A DNA stretch of 64,000 bases from Firmicutes bacterium AF25-13AC (GCA_003478935.1 QUFP01000003.1:62001-126000); one strand, 5' to 3'. Shown: positions 18,893 to 28,058, counted from the first letter of the stretch. The notes: a model not told the origin generated them from the sequence alone. A program made the numbers and translations.

Positions 18893-20265
18893 ATGGCAGA
18901 TGATAAAACCACAAAAACGCCGGAACAGCCGGTAACGGATAGCGGGCCGGGCAAGGAAACGCCTCCCGCTCCCCAAAAAGAGCCGGAGAAGGTTTCCGTT
19001 TCCCCGGAGCCGGAAAAAAAGACGGAACCAGAGGTAAAGACCCCACAGGTTTCTGTCTATAACTTCGCTGAAATTATGAAGGAAAAGAAAGCCGAGGAAC
19101 GGGCGGCAGCTCCCGGCGTGGAAAAGCCTGACCCGGCAAAAACGGAAAAACCGGAAAAGCAGCCGGAGGCTCCGAAGAAAGCGGAGGAAAAACCCAAAGA
19201 GCCGGAACAGCCAAAGCGCCGGGGCCGTCCCCCGAAAGCAGATAAGGACAAGGCCTCAGCCCCGAAGCCCAAAGCCCCCGCACAGAAACCGGAAAAGGCG
19301 GTCAAAAAGGAACCAGAGAAAAAAGCAGCTCCAACGGTACAGGCCGCTTCCGCTCCGAAGGGACCCGAGAAGCCGAAGGATGCACCACGCCGGGGCAAGG
19401 AGCAGATCGTCTATATCAAGCTGAACGAGCTCCACGCCTTCAAGAACCATCCCTTTGAAGTCCGAGACGATGAAGAAATGCGGGCTATGGTGTCCAGCGT
19501 CAAGGACAAGGGCGTTACCCAGCCTGCTATCGTCCGTCCCCGTGAGGATGGCGGCTATGAGATCGTGTCCGGCCACCGCCGCCAGAAGGCCAGCGAGCTT
19601 GCCGGATATGCGGATATGCCCTGTATTGTTCGCAATCTGACGGACGATGAAGCCATCACGCAGATGGTCGAGGACAATCTCAACCAGCGTGAAGAAATCC
19701 TCCCCAGTGAGCGGGCCAAAGCCTTGAAAATGCAGCTTGAGGCCATCAAGCACCAGGCTCCCGCACTTCGGGCCAGATTGACCCGAAGGACGCAGGAAAA
19801 CGCTCCAACGAAATTGTAGCCGAGCGCAATAAGATGGCGGTCAAGCAGGTGCAGCGGTATATCCGTCTCAATGAGCTGGTTCCCGACCTGATGAAGCTGA
19901 TGGATGAAAAAAAGCTGGGCTTTACTACGGCGGTGGAGCTTTCCTATATCGGCAAGAAGAACCAGAACTATATCGCCGTCGCCATTGACAGCCAGCAGTC
20001 CTCGCCTTCACAGGCGCAGGCAAAGCGTATGCGTGAGTTGGACGAAAAGAAACTGCTCAACGGGGATGTGATCGACGGCATTATGATGGAGGACAAAAAG
20101 GAGGTAGACAAAGTGATTTTGACAGGTGCGGAACTGAGCAAGTATTTCGGCAAGGAAACTACGCCGAGGGAAATGAAGGATCAGATCATCAAGCTGCTGG
20201 ACGACTGGAAGGGTCAGCAGAAGGAACACGAAAAGCCGGAGAAGAAAACCGAACAGGAAAAGTAA
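18893..20265 (+). CDS. ParB-like partition/regulatory protein, frameshifted
   Basis: About 457 residues. A long K/P/E-rich low-complexity N-terminus (1-165) leads into a ParB N-terminal domain: IVYIKLNELHAFKNHPFEV, GVTQPAIVR, YEIVSGHRRQKASELAG and TQMVEDNLNQREEILPSERAKA. The frame shifts near 19756 (CACCAGGCTC; restoring one G gives HQGSRTSGQIDPKDAGKRSNEIVAERN), and the HTH part continues to 20265 (VQRYIRLNELVPDLM, KLGFTTAVELSYI). Such proteins in ICEs may stabilise the circular form or regulate transfer. The first palindrome copy lies inside the gene. ATG 18893 has better spacing to CAGGAGG than ATG 18887. Confidence 0.85.
19766..19788 (+). repeat. palindrome family copy P1 (inside parB-like gene)
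   Basis: Arms CTTCGGGCC and GACCCGAAG around AGATT. Read in the parB frame with the preceding A it encodes TSGQIDPK, between the ParB-N and HTH domains. Confidence 0.85.
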
Positions 20266-20272
20266 GCTAAAA

Positions 20273-20295
20273 CTTCGGGTCAGCATGGCCCGAGG
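20273..20295 (+). repeat. palindrome family copy P2
   Basis: Arms CTTCGGGTC and GGCCCGAGG around AGCAT, 7 nt after the parB-like stop. Confidence 0.85.
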
Positions 20296-20320
20296 ATTGC
20301 GCTCTGCCCCGCGCCCCGAA

Positions 20321-20486
20321 GCTCTGGAGATATAAATTATTCCCCGTCGCCAGTTATTCCGTAGCATAGCCGGGAAAATCAGTCAAGGGCAGCGCCGCCG
20401 CAGGCGGTGCCAGAGGCACCCTTGACGGATTTCTCCCGGTTATGCTTTTTCCCGGTCAAGCGACGGGGATATAAATTCTCCAGAGC
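20321..20486. repeat. 166-bp nested imperfect inverted repeat
   Basis: Four stacked inverted arms in the 306-bp gap between the parB-like gene and the next gene: GCTCTGGAGA (20321-20330) with TCTCCAGAGC (20477-20486); CCCCGTCGC (20342-20350) with GCGACGGGG (20460-20468); the 26-nt block 20364-20389 with 20419-20445 (GCATAgCCGGGA... against ...TCCCGGtTATGC); and a central GC hairpin at 20392-20410. A separate hairpin CCCCTTCCC/GGGGAAGGGG follows at 20491-20510. It could form one long folded RNA or a cruciform. No open reading frame explains it. Confidence 0.8.
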
Positions 20487-20571
20487 CGTTCCCCTTCCCG
20501 GGGGAAGGGGCGGAGGGGTTGGGCAAACTCTTGCTTTTCCCTAAATCAAAACAGAAATGGAGGCTCAACCA

Positions 20572-20928
20572 ATGAAACGACCTTTAGCGTACCTGACCGC
20601 CGCATGGAGCGGCGAGCCGGATGTTGATATGGAGCTGGCGGCCCACTACTGCCGTCTTGCTTATGAGGCGGGCTTTTCCCCGATCTGCCCGCTCTTGTAT
20701 CTGCCGCTTTTTTTGAATGACAGCGTTCCCGAGGAACACAAGGCCGGGATTGATATGCGCCGGGATATGCTGCGGCGCTCCCACACCCTGATTGTCTGCG
20801 GCAGCGCTGTGGACGAGGATGTAAAAAATGATATTGCGGTTGCCGGGCGGCTGGGCATTGCGGCGACCACACTGGAAGGGGTGCTTGCCGTGAAGGGACA
20901 CGGCACCCCGGGCCATGCCGGACATTAA
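20572..20928 (+). CDS. DUF7768/DUF4406-like protein
   Basis: 118 residues starting MKRPLAYLTAAWSGEPDVD. The layout (YLTAAWSG strand-loop, RLAYEAGFSPICPLLYLPLFL, then a DMRRDMLRRSHTLIVCGSAVDEDVKNDI half) resembles DUF7768 and DUF4406, which have a nucleoside-deoxyribosyltransferase-like fold. Activity is unknown; the family is common on ICEs and phages. ATG 20572 follows AATGGAGG with normal spacing. It overlaps the methyltransferase gene by 14 bp, so the two are translated together. Confidence 0.72.
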   Translation: MKRPLAYLTAAWSGEPDVDMELAAHYCRLAYEAGFSPICPLLYLPLFLNDSVPEEHKAGIDMRRDMLRRSHTLIVCGSAVDEDVKNDIAVAGRLGIAATTLEGVLAVKGHGTPGHAGH

Positions 20929-22000
20929 GCTGGGAAGCCTTTTCGACGGGATTGGCGTGTTCCCTCTGGCTGCTTCCCGGTGCGGTATCCGTCCGGTATG
21001 GGCCAGTGAGATTGAAAAAGCGCCCATCTCCATAACCAAAAGGCACTTTCCCGACATGGTGCATTTGGGGGATATTACGAAGGTGGACGGCGGGAAAATC
21101 CCGCCGGTTCATGTAATTACCTTCGGGTCCCCCTGTCAGAACCTTTCTCTGATCGGCAACCGCTCCGGCCTTGCCGGGGCAAAATCAAGCCTGTTCTATC
21201 AGGCGTTTCGTATCATACAGGAAATGAGGGATGCTACTGATAACCTATATCCAGCTATCGCTGTTTGGGAAAACGTCATGGGAGCGTTTTCTACAAATGA
21301 CCGGATGGACTTTAGAGCCGTCCTATCCGCCTTCTCGGACACCGAAGTTCCAATGCCTCCTTCGGGAAGATGGGGAAACGCCGGAATGGTGCGAGGGGGA
21401 ACGCCTGATGTGTGCTGGCGGCTCATGGACGCCCAGTATTGGGCAGGCTCCCGAAGGCTGGCACGAAGGCAGCGGATTTTCGTCGTGGCGGATTTTGGAG
21501 GCAGACGTGCCGCAGACATACTATTTAAGCCCCGTCCAATGCTCCCACTTCCTCCGCCTTGCGGAGAGGGCGGGCGGGCCGCCGCCGAAGGAGATCGAAC
21601 AGCTTCTTTTGAAACAGGGCGGCAGATACCAGTCATCCACCCCTTTCAGTGCTTCCGTATGCGGGGAGCGGCAAAAAGGCAGGAAGAAACGGCCTTCCGA
21701 AACAGCTTCGGATTACCAACTGACCCTTTTCCCACTCTTTTAGCCAGTGATGTAACGCCCTTTGCCTTCTGGTATGAGGGCGACCCGGAGGGCGGCTGTA
21801 TCCGTTTTCTGACGGAAACAGAAAGTGAACGGCTGATGGGGCTGCCGGAGGGCTGGACAAAGTACGGGGCGGACGGCATGGAGATCCGGCCTCTGCAACG
21901 CTACAAGGCGCTGGGAAACGCGATTGCCCTCCCTTGCGCCGATTACATTATGGCCGGGATTTATGAGGTGCTGGCTGACCGGGCCGGAAAGGAGGAATGA
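20915..22000 (+). CDS. C5-type DNA (cytosine) methyltransferase
   Basis: 361 residues with the ordered C5-MTase motifs: motif I LGSLFDGIGVFPLAA (about 6-20), motif IV GSPCQNLS with the catalytic Cys (about 72), motif VI WENVMGAF (about 117), motif VIII QRIFVVADF (about 186) and motif X RYKALGNAIALPCADYIM (about 330). The target-recognition region is between VIII and X. No restriction endonuclease is nearby, so it is probably an orphan methylase that protects the element on entry to new hosts; this agrees with ArdA 4 bp downstream. Recognition site cannot be read from the sequence. Confidence 0.93.
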   Translation: MPDIKLGSLFDGIGVFPLAASRCGIRPVWASEIEKAPISITKRHFPDMVHLGDITKVDGGKIPPVHVITFGSPCQNLSLIGNRSGLAGAKSSLFYQAFRIIQEMRDATDNLYPAIAVWENVMGAFSTNDRMDFRAVLSAFSDTEVPMPPSGRWGNAGMVRGGTPDVCWRLMDAQYWAGSRRLARRQRIFVVADFGGRRAADILFKPRPMLPLPPPCGEGGRAAAEGDRTASFETGRQIPVIHPFQCFRMRGAAKRQEETAFRNSFGLPTDPFPTLLASDVTPFAFWYEGDPEGGCIRFLTETESERLMGLPEGWTKYGADGMEIRPLQRYKALGNAIALPCADYIMAGIYEVLADRAGKEE

Positions 22001-22003
22001 GCC

Positions 22004-22717
22004 ATGTTTGAAGCCTATATAACCAATACAGCCCTATACCCCTTAATGGGGATTGAGGTAGGGACAACGGTACATTTCCCCATGACGACACAGGAGTTGC
22101 AGGCCGCCCTTGCCAAAATCGGGATAGACGGGAAACGGTACAGCGAAGTGTTCTTTACCAGCTTTGACAGTGATGTGCTGGGGCTCTACGATTATCTCTA
22201 CGAATGTGAGAACATCGACGAGCTGAACGAGCTGGGCCACGCCCTGCTGGAAGTACGGGATAAGGGCAGACTGGAAACCTTTGAAGCCGCTCTTGTCTTG
22301 GGAAACCACACAAGGAGCGTGAAGGATTTGATAAACCTGACGCAGAACCTTGACCTTTACCGCTTTTACCCGGATATTTCCGATGATGAAGGGCTGGGCC
22401 GTCTTTACGCCGACGAGCTTGGGACTATCGACATACCGGAGCACATTCAGAACTACTTCGATTATGAGGCATACGGGCGGGATGTGCGTATCAACGAGGG
22501 CGGCGTATTCGCTCCCGGTGGGTATGTGTCGGCAGTCCCGGAGGGCTTCAAGGAGTATTACCACGGGCCGCAGGACATTCCGCCGGAACACCGGATATTT
22601 GCCTATCCTGAAAAGGCCGAGCCTGTCCACTCCATTCTCGCTACACTCAAACGGTTTCAAGAAGCCCCACCCGCTCCGAAAAAGGACAAGGCGGGGCCTT
22701 CCCATGAAGAACGGTAG
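22004..22717 (+). CDS. ardA: ArdA-like antirestriction protein
   Basis: 237 residues. The first ~170 match ArdA: FEAYITNTALYPLMGIEVGTTVHFPMT, an acidic middle (DEGLGRLYADELGTIDIPEHIQNYFDYEAYGRD) and VFAPGGYV. ArdA is an acidic DNA mimic that blocks type I restriction enzymes during conjugative entry. The C-terminal ~60 residues (KAEPVHSILATLKRFQEAPPAPKKDKAG) are an extension found in CTn elements. It begins 4 bp after the methyltransferase stop and is followed directly by palindrome P3. Confidence 0.85.
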   Translation: MFEAYITNTALYPLMGIEVGTTVHFPMTTQELQAALAKIGIDGKRYSEVFFTSFDSDVLGLYDYLYECENIDELNELGHALLEVRDKGRLETFEAALVLGNHTRSVKDLINLTQNLDLYRFYPDISDDEGLGRLYADELGTIDIPEHIQNYFDYEAYGRDVRINEGGVFAPGGYVSAVPEGFKEYYHGPQDIPPEHRIFAYPEKAEPVHSILATLKRFQEAPPAPKKDKAGPSHEER

Positions 22718-22719
22718 GA

Positions 22720-22742
22720 CTTCGGGCCAGCATGGCCCGAAG
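22720..22742 (+). repeat. palindrome family copy P3
   Basis: Arms CTTCGGGCC and GGCCCGAAG around AGCAT; perfect 9-bp arms. It starts 2 nt after the ardA stop and ends 3 nt before AAAGGAGG. Confidence 0.88.
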
Positions 22743-22761
22743 CATAAAGGAGGTGCATACC

Positions 22762-23780
22762 ATCAACTATTACCCTATCAATGAAGGAGCCGCCCGCCGG
22801 GCAAAAGAAATGAACAGCTTTTCCGACTACAAGGAAGGGAGCGCAACGGCGGAATACCGGGCAATGGTGGATAAGGCCGCCGCCATAGCGGAAAAGCAGA
22901 AATCCCGGGTGGACCCCATGTACCATGAGAAGATCGACCATCTGTTAGACACCTACGCCCGCAAGCTGGCCGAAAACATGAACCAAGGCTTTGCCATTGA
23001 CGCGAGGGTCCCCTCTGTGCTGATCGCCGGGCCTTCCAATTTCCCGGTGGGAAAGAAGGAAAAACAGAACCGGGCGCGGGACAGCAACATGGAGGAATGG
23101 CGGCATATTCAAGGGCTGCTGGATAAGATACGCAGCACCGGCATGGGCGGGATCAGCGCCGATGACCCGGCAGCGATTGAAAAGCTCCAGAAGAAGCTGG
23201 ACGGGCTGGAACGCTCCCAGCTCATTATGAAGGAGGTCAACGCCTATTACCGCAAGCATGGCAAGCTGGACGGCTGTGCGCTGCTGTCGCCGGACCAGAT
23301 TGAAAAGCTGAAAGCAAGCATGGCGTCAAGTTGGCGAAGCGACCCGAGGCCCTTTGAAAGTTACCAGCTAACCAACAACAATGCGGAGATCCGCCGGGTA
23401 AAGGCCCGTATCGAACAGCTTTCCAAACAGGCACAGCAGGAATTTTCCGGCTGGGAGTTCGATGGGGGTCGTGTGGAAATGAACCGGGAGGACAACCGCT
23501 TGCAGGTGTTCTTTGACGGAAAGCCTGACGCGGACACCCGGGCCGAGCTGAAAAGCAGCGGCTTTCGTTGGGCTCCCAGCGTGGGCGCATGGCAGAGGCA
23601 GCTCACGGACAACGCCATCCGGGCGGCTGACCGTCTGGAATGTATCAAGCCACTGTCCGGCGAAAAGCCTCCCAACTTCAAAAGAAGCCCTCTATCTTGC
23701 AGACCATGCGGGAACAGGACGAAAAAGTCCAGACGGAGCCGGAAAAGAAAGCTCCGTCCGGCAGAGATGCCGAGCGGTAA
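22762..23780 (+). CDS. ICE polyvalent-type protein of unknown function, frameshifted C-terminus, probable ATC start
   Basis: About 340 residues. It starts INYYPINEGAARRAKEMNSFSDY and has a mid-part rich in charged helices. A C-terminal module FFDGKPDADTRAELKSSGFRWAPSVGAWQRQLT is found at the ends of many ICE and phage polyvalent proteins. The frame breaks in an A run at 23680-23683; restoring one A gives NFKKKPSILQTMREQDEKVQ and a stop at 23778-23780, just before palindrome P4. The start is odd: AAAGGAGG is followed after 8 nt by ATC (22762) where relatives would have ATG; an upstream in-frame ATG (22732) lies inside the palindrome and lacks a ribosome site. Confidence 0.65.
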
Positions 23781-23781
23781 G

Positions 23782-23804
23782 CCTCGGGCCACATTGGCCC
23801 GAGG
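23782..23804 (+). repeat. palindrome family copy P4
   Basis: Arms CCTCGGGCC and GGCCCGAGG around ACATT. Both arms carry the same compensating change, so the pairing is kept. It starts 1 nt after the stop of the restored upstream gene. Confidence 0.88.
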
Positions 23805-23871
23805 TTTTCTGTTCCCCGAGATTGTACGGGGGCCTCCCGGATAGCGGGAACCCCGACGGAAAGGAGGTTTT

Positions 23872-24342
23872 ATGCAGGAAGAAGTAAACCAAAAAACGGT
23901 TGCCCTTTCGATCAGGACAACGAAGCTCACGGGAAAAGTGCTGGCTGCCGCTCTTGGGAAGGTAGCGCGGGCACTGCAAAAGCACCACCGGAAGGCGCTG
24001 ACCCCGCAGGGACGCCAGAGCGTGAAAAAGCTGATGAACCACTATGGCGGCAAAAGCACCATGCCCTATGTGGGAGCCCCAAAGGATTTTGACCGGATCG
24101 CGAAGGAGTTCCATGTGGACTACGCTTTCCATAAAGTGAGCCCCGGCCATTACCTGCTGTTTTTCAAAGCCAATCAGGCGGACGCTATCACGGCGGCCTT
24201 CCAGAAGTACAGCGCAAAGGTGCTGAACAAAGAGCAGGACAAGGCTTCCATCCTCGGCCAGCTTCGGAAATTCACGGATCAGATCAGGACACAGGCAAAG
24301 GAAAAGCAGCGGACCAGAGAGGCGGTGAAGGACGGACGTTGA
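23872..24342 (+). CDS. PcfB-like conjugation protein (DUF3801)
   Basis: 156 residues. The N-terminal part (VALSIRTTKLTGKVLAAALGKVARALQKH) and the FHVDYAFHKVSPGHYLLFFKANQADAITAAFQKYSAK region fit the PcfB/DUF3801 family, a partner of the VirD4-type coupling protein in Gram-positive conjugation (PcfB-PcfC in pCF10). A GGAGG lies before ATG 23872. The stop overlaps the TTG start of virD4 by 4 bp (TTGA), which fits the functional pairing. Confidence 0.8.
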   Translation: MQEEVNQKTVALSIRTTKLTGKVLAAALGKVARALQKHHRKALTPQGRQSVKKLMNHYGGKSTMPYVGAPKDFDRIAKEFHVDYAFHKVSPGHYLLFFKANQADAITAAFQKYSAKVLNKEQDKASILGQLRKFTDQIRTQAKEKQRTREAVKDGR

Positions 24343-26161
24343 GTGACAAGATCAGAAAATATGTGCTCCCAAACCTGCCGTATCTCTTTGTGTTCTGGTT
24401 CTTCTCCAAAATCGGGACGGCCTACCGGATCGCCCCCGGCACAGACTTCGGGACAAAGCTCATGGGGATGCTTGATACCTTCCCCAAAGCCTTTGAAACC
24501 TACTGGCCGGGGCTGGGAGGTATTGACCTGCTGGTGGGCCTTGCCGGTGCGGCTGGGATGTATCTGCTGATACAGTCAAAGATCAGGCAGGCGAAAAAAT
24601 TCCGGCGGGATGCGGAGTACGGCACCGCCCGCTTTGGAACAAAGGAAGATATAAAGCCATTTGTTGACCCTAAATTTCAGAACAATGTCATTCTGACCGG
24701 GACGGAGTTCCTTACCATGAACACCCGTCCGAAGATACCCGCCAATGCCCGGAACCTAAACGCCTGTGTCATCGGCTCGTCCGGTTCGGGTAAGACAAGG
24801 TTCTGGCTGACCCCGCAGCTCCTTCAAGCTCATTCCTCGTATGTGGTGGTAGACCCGAAGGGCGGCACCCTCGATCAGTGCGGGCGGTTCCTGCAACGGG
24901 AGAAATACAGGGTGCGGGTGTTCAACAGTATCGACTTTTCAAAATCCATGCACTACAATCCGCTGGCCTATATCAAGACGGAAAGCGATGTTTTGAAATT
25001 CGTTACTGCTCTGATCGCCAACACCAAAGGCGACGGCAAGGAGGGCGACGAGTTCTGGACAAAAGCAGAAACCCTCTTGTACTGCGCCCTTGTGGCCTAC
25101 ATCGTCTTTGAGGGGCCGGAGGAAGAACGCAACATGAATACGCTGGTGGAAATGATAAACAGCATGGAAGTCCGAGAGGATGACGAAACCTTCAAAAATG
25201 CGGTGGACTATATGTTTGACGGGTTGGAACGCCGCAGCCCCCAGCACTTCGCCGTGAGGCAGTATAAGAAATACAAGCTCGCCAGCGGCAAGACAGCAAA
25301 AAGCATCTTGATTTCCTGCGGTGCAAGACTGGCTCCTTTTGATATTCCCCAGCTTCGGGAGATCATGTCCTATGACGAGCTGGATCTTGATAAGCTGGGG
25401 GATGAAAAATCGGCGCTGTTCTTTCTTATCAGCGACACGGACACCACCTACAACTTTTTGGTTGCCCTTGCTTTTTCGCAGATGTTCAACCTTCTGTGTG
25501 AACGGGCTGACAACACCTATGGCGGGCGTCTGCCTACCATGTGCGGGTGCTGTGGGACGAGGCTGCCAACACCGGGCAGGTGCCGGGGCTGGAAAAGATC
25601 GTGGCCGTCATTCGCTCCCGTGAGATCAGCCTGACGCTCTTTTATCAGGCAATGAGCCAGTGCAAGGCATTGTACAAAGACCATTCCGAAACCATCATGG
25701 GCAACATGGACAGTATCGTATTCCTCGGAGGCCGGGAGGCTTCCACCCTAAAGGATATTTCGGAAAACTGGCTGGGCAAGGCCACCATCTCTATGCAGAC
25801 CGAGGGCCGAAGCCGGGGACAGTCTGAAAGTTACAGCCAGAATATGCAACGGCTTGGCCGGGAGCTGATGACCACCAGCGAGATCACCACCATGCCCGGG
25901 GATAAATGTATCTTGCAGCTTCGGGGGCTCCCGCCCTTCCTGTCCCCGAAGTATGACTTGAAAAAGCACCCGAATTACAAGTACACAGCCGAATTTGATA
26001 AAAAGAAAAACGCCTTCCGCTTGGAAAGCCTGTTTCGCCACCGGCCATTGAGACTAAAGCCGGAGGACGAATACACGGTGTACGAAGTGGACGGCTCCGA
26101 CACAGGCGAAGAAGCTGACCTGTTGAACTTCGATGATCTGGACAGCGACGAGTTTGTGTAA
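24339..26161 (+). CDS. virD4: VirD4-like type IV coupling protein, frameshifted
   Basis: About 607 residues. Two N-terminal membrane helices (about 10-28 and 62-82) precede the ATPase: Walker A GSSGSGKTRF (about 148), VVVDPKGG (about 170), and the C-terminal half with VLWDEAANTGQVPGLEKIVAVIRS (Walker B DEA). It links the relaxosome to the secretion channel. The frame breaks at 25535/25536 (TGCCTACCAT); restoring one C joins GRLPHHVRVLWDEAANTG, and the protein continues to 26161. As given, the first frame ends at 25634 and lacks Walker B. The start is TTG 24339 overlapping the PcfB stop. Confidence 0.9.
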
Positions 26162-26184
26162 CTTCGGGCCATGTTGACCCGAAG
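26162..26184 (+). repeat. palindrome family copy P5
   Basis: Arms CTTCGGGCC and GACCCGAAG around ATGTT. It starts on the base right after the virD4 stop codon and is followed by a T-tailed terminator. Confidence 0.88.
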
Positions 26185-26185
26185 C

Positions 26186-26210
26186 GCCGCCGATGTGGGC
26201 GGCTTTTTTT
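26186..26210 (+). terminator. terminator after virD4
   Basis: GCCGCC (26186-26191) pairs with GGCGGC (26198-26203), followed by seven T. It lies 2 nt after palindrome P5, so the two hairpins stack. Confidence 0.75.
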
Positions 26211-26250
26211 GTACCCAAAACCATCAAACAAACAAAATGGAGGAACGTAT

Positions 26251-26466
26251 ATGGAATTTTTCAATCAGGCAATCGACATTCTTAAAATTCTGGTCATGGC
26301 TCTTGGCGCCGGTCTGGCGGTGTGGGGCGTCATCAACCTTCTGGAAGGTTACGGGTCGGACAACCCTGCGGCAAAAAGCCAGGGCATTAAGCAGCTCATG
26401 GCTGGCGGCGGTGTCGTTCTGATCGGCCTTCAGCTTATCCCTCTGCTGTCCGGCCTGTTCAGCTAA
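26251..26466 (+). CDS. Maff2-family small membrane protein of the conjugation machinery
   Basis: 71 residues with two hydrophobic helices (ILKILVMALGAGLAVWGVINLL and LMAGGGVVLIGLQLIPLLSGLF) joined by a polar turn EGYGSDNPAAKSQGIKQ. This is the Maff2 pattern, a small protein encoded before the VirB6-like gene in Tn1549/CTn elements. Its shape recalls VirB2/VirB3-type pore components, but the role is not known. ATG 26251 follows ATGGAGG. The next gene starts 42 bp later. Confidence 0.82.
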   Translation: MEFFNQAIDILKILVMALGAGLAVWGVINLLEGYGSDNPAAKSQGIKQLMAGGGVVLIGLQLIPLLSGLFS

Positions 26467-26507
26467 GTGTCACCCGTTGTCCCTTTTTCCAGAAAAGGAG
26501 CTGATGT

Positions 26508-27374
26508 ATGGACTTTATCATCGACGCAATCGTTGAATGGCTGAAAGGTCTGCTCGTCGATGGTATCATGGGAAATCTGGATGGCCTTTTCGATAACGTC
26601 AATCAGAGCGTTGGCGAGATCGCCACACAGGTAGGCACGACCCCGGCGGACTGGAACGCCGGGGTCTTTTCCATGATACGACAGATCTCCGAAACTGCCA
26701 TTCTGCCAATCGCCGGGGTCATCCTCACTTTTGTTATGACCTATGAACTGATACAGATGCTCATAGAACGCAACAACCTCCATGAAGTTGACACATGGAT
26801 GTTTTTTAAGTGGGTGTTCAAAACCTTTGTGGCTGTGATGATCCTGACGAATACCTTCAATATCGTGCTGGCGGTCTTTGATGTGAGCCAGCATGTAATA
26901 CAGCAGTCAGCGGGCATTATCCAGAACGGGACAGAGATCACGCCGGATGTGCTGGACAGTCTGCGGACAGAGCTTGAGGCGATGGAGTTAGGCCCTCTGT
27001 TCGGACTCTGGCTCCAGTCCTTCCTGATCCAGCTTACCATGATTGCCTTAAACATCGTGATTTTCGTCATCGTATATGGCCGTATGATTGAAATTTATTT
27101 ACTCACAAGTTTAGCGCCTATCCCGTTTGCCACAGTCCCCAACAGGGAAACCGGACACATGGGGCAGAACTATTTCCGCTCCCTCTTTGCGGTGGGCTTT
27201 CAAGGTCTATTGATCTTAGTCTGTGTCGCCATCTATGCGGTGCTGATCCAGAGTATCGCCACCGACGGCGACCCCATCGGGGCGATCTGGGGCTGCGTGG
27301 GATATACGGTGCTGCTGTGTTTTACCTTATTCAAAACAGGCAGTCTTGCAAAATCCATCTTCGGCTGCCATTAA
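26508..27374 (+). CDS. TrbL/VirB6-like polytopic conjugation protein
   Basis: 288 residues with five or six membrane helices: ISETAILPIAGVILTFVMTYELIQML, WVFKTFVAVMILTNTFNIVLAVF, FLIQLTMIALNIVIFVIVYGRMIEIYLLTSLAPI and two nearer the C-terminus. The block IEIYLLTSLAPIPFATV is conserved in CTn-element VirB6-like proteins. Expected to form the inner channel of the type IV secretion machine. AAAAGGAG lies before ATG 26508. Palindrome P6 follows 4 nt after the stop. Confidence 0.85.
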   Translation: MDFIIDAIVEWLKGLLVDGIMGNLDGLFDNVNQSVGEIATQVGTTPADWNAGVFSMIRQISETAILPIAGVILTFVMTYELIQMLIERNNLHEVDTWMFFKWVFKTFVAVMILTNTFNIVLAVFDVSQHVIQQSAGIIQNGTEITPDVLDSLRTELEAMELGPLFGLWLQSFLIQLTMIALNIVIFVIVYGRMIEIYLLTSLAPIPFATVPNRETGHMGQNYFRSLFAVGFQGLLILVCVAIYAVLIQSIATDGDPIGAIWGCVGYTVLLCFTLFKTGSLAKSIFGCH

Positions 27375-27378
27375 GAGA

Positions 27379-27401
27379 CTTCGGGCCATGCTGACCCGAA
27401 G
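27379..27401 (+). repeat. palindrome family copy P6
   Basis: Arms CTTCGGGCC and GACCCGAAG around ATGCT, 4 nt after the TrbL-like stop and 4 nt before GGAAAGGAGG. Confidence 0.88.
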
Positions 27402-27416
27402 CGGAAAGGAGGCGGT

Positions 27417-28058
27417 ATGCCTCGGCGTTACAAACAGGGTGCGGACGGACAGCCGCACCCGGCTTTCTATGGAAAGCTCCCCGAAGAATTTTCTAAAGCA
27501 GACACCATGCGCTTTATGGTGGAAACCGATCTGAAACTGTCCGGGTGCGTATCGGCGGACACGCTGGCGGCACTCCGGGCGGAAGGCTATGACTACAAGG
27601 ACGGGAACCTTGTTCCCGCCGGAAAGGAGGAAACCATGCAGGAAAAGGTTGCAAACACCACCCCGGCCGCACCGTTGAAGCTGGATGTAAGCGTGCGGGT
27701 CATCGAACCTGTGAAAAATCTGATGGGCTTTGCCAGCGTGAAATTCAATGACTGCTTTGTGGTGGAAAATCTGAAAATCGTACAGGGCAGCAAGGGCCTC
27801 TTTCTTGGGATGCCCAGCCAGCCGGACGGCAAAGGCGGCTATCGGGATATAGCCTACCCTGTCACAAAGGAGTTCCGGGAACAGCTCAATACTGCTGTTC
27901 TGCAAGCCTATGAGGCAAAGCTGGAACAGATGGCGGAGCGCGGCTCTGTGGGGCGTGCGTCCATCAGCGACCAGCTCAAAGCCGGAAAAGCGGCTGCCGA
28001 ACAGGCAAAGGCAGAGCTGCCTCCGAAGGAAAAGCCCAGCCGCAGCGCAGAGCGTTGA
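27417..28058 (+). CDS. SpoVG-domain protein with N-terminal extension
   Basis: 213 residues in two parts. Residues 1-70 (MPRRYKQGADGQPHPAFYG...ALRAEGYDYKDGNLVPAG) are a small module I do not recognise. From about residue 83, LDVSVRVIEPVKNLMGFASVKFNDCF and IAYPVTKEFREQLNTAVLQAYE match SpoVG, a small nucleic-acid-binding regulator. Between them lies a complete ribosome site, AAAGGAGG at 27623-27630, and an in-frame ATG at 27636, so SpoVG alone may also be made. The first start (27417) also has AAAGGAGG. The SpoVG role in ICEs is unknown; gene regulation is likely. Confidence 0.8.
   Translation: MPRRYKQGADGQPHPAFYGKLPEEFSKADTMRFMVETDLKLSGCVSADTLAALRAEGYDYKDGNLVPAGKEETMQEKVANTTPAAPLKLDVSVRVIEPVKNLMGFASVKFNDCFVVENLKIVQGSKGLFLGMPSQPDGKGGYRDIAYPVTKEFREQLNTAVLQAYEAKLEQMAERGSVGRASISDQLKAGKAAAEQAKAELPPKEKPSRSAER

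Noticed and set aside
20557..21112. Long minus-strand reading frames opposite the DUF7768 and methyltransferase genes, and similar ones throughout the GC-rich element
   Set aside because: They mirror real genes on the plus strand, have no ribosome sites and no recognisable domains.
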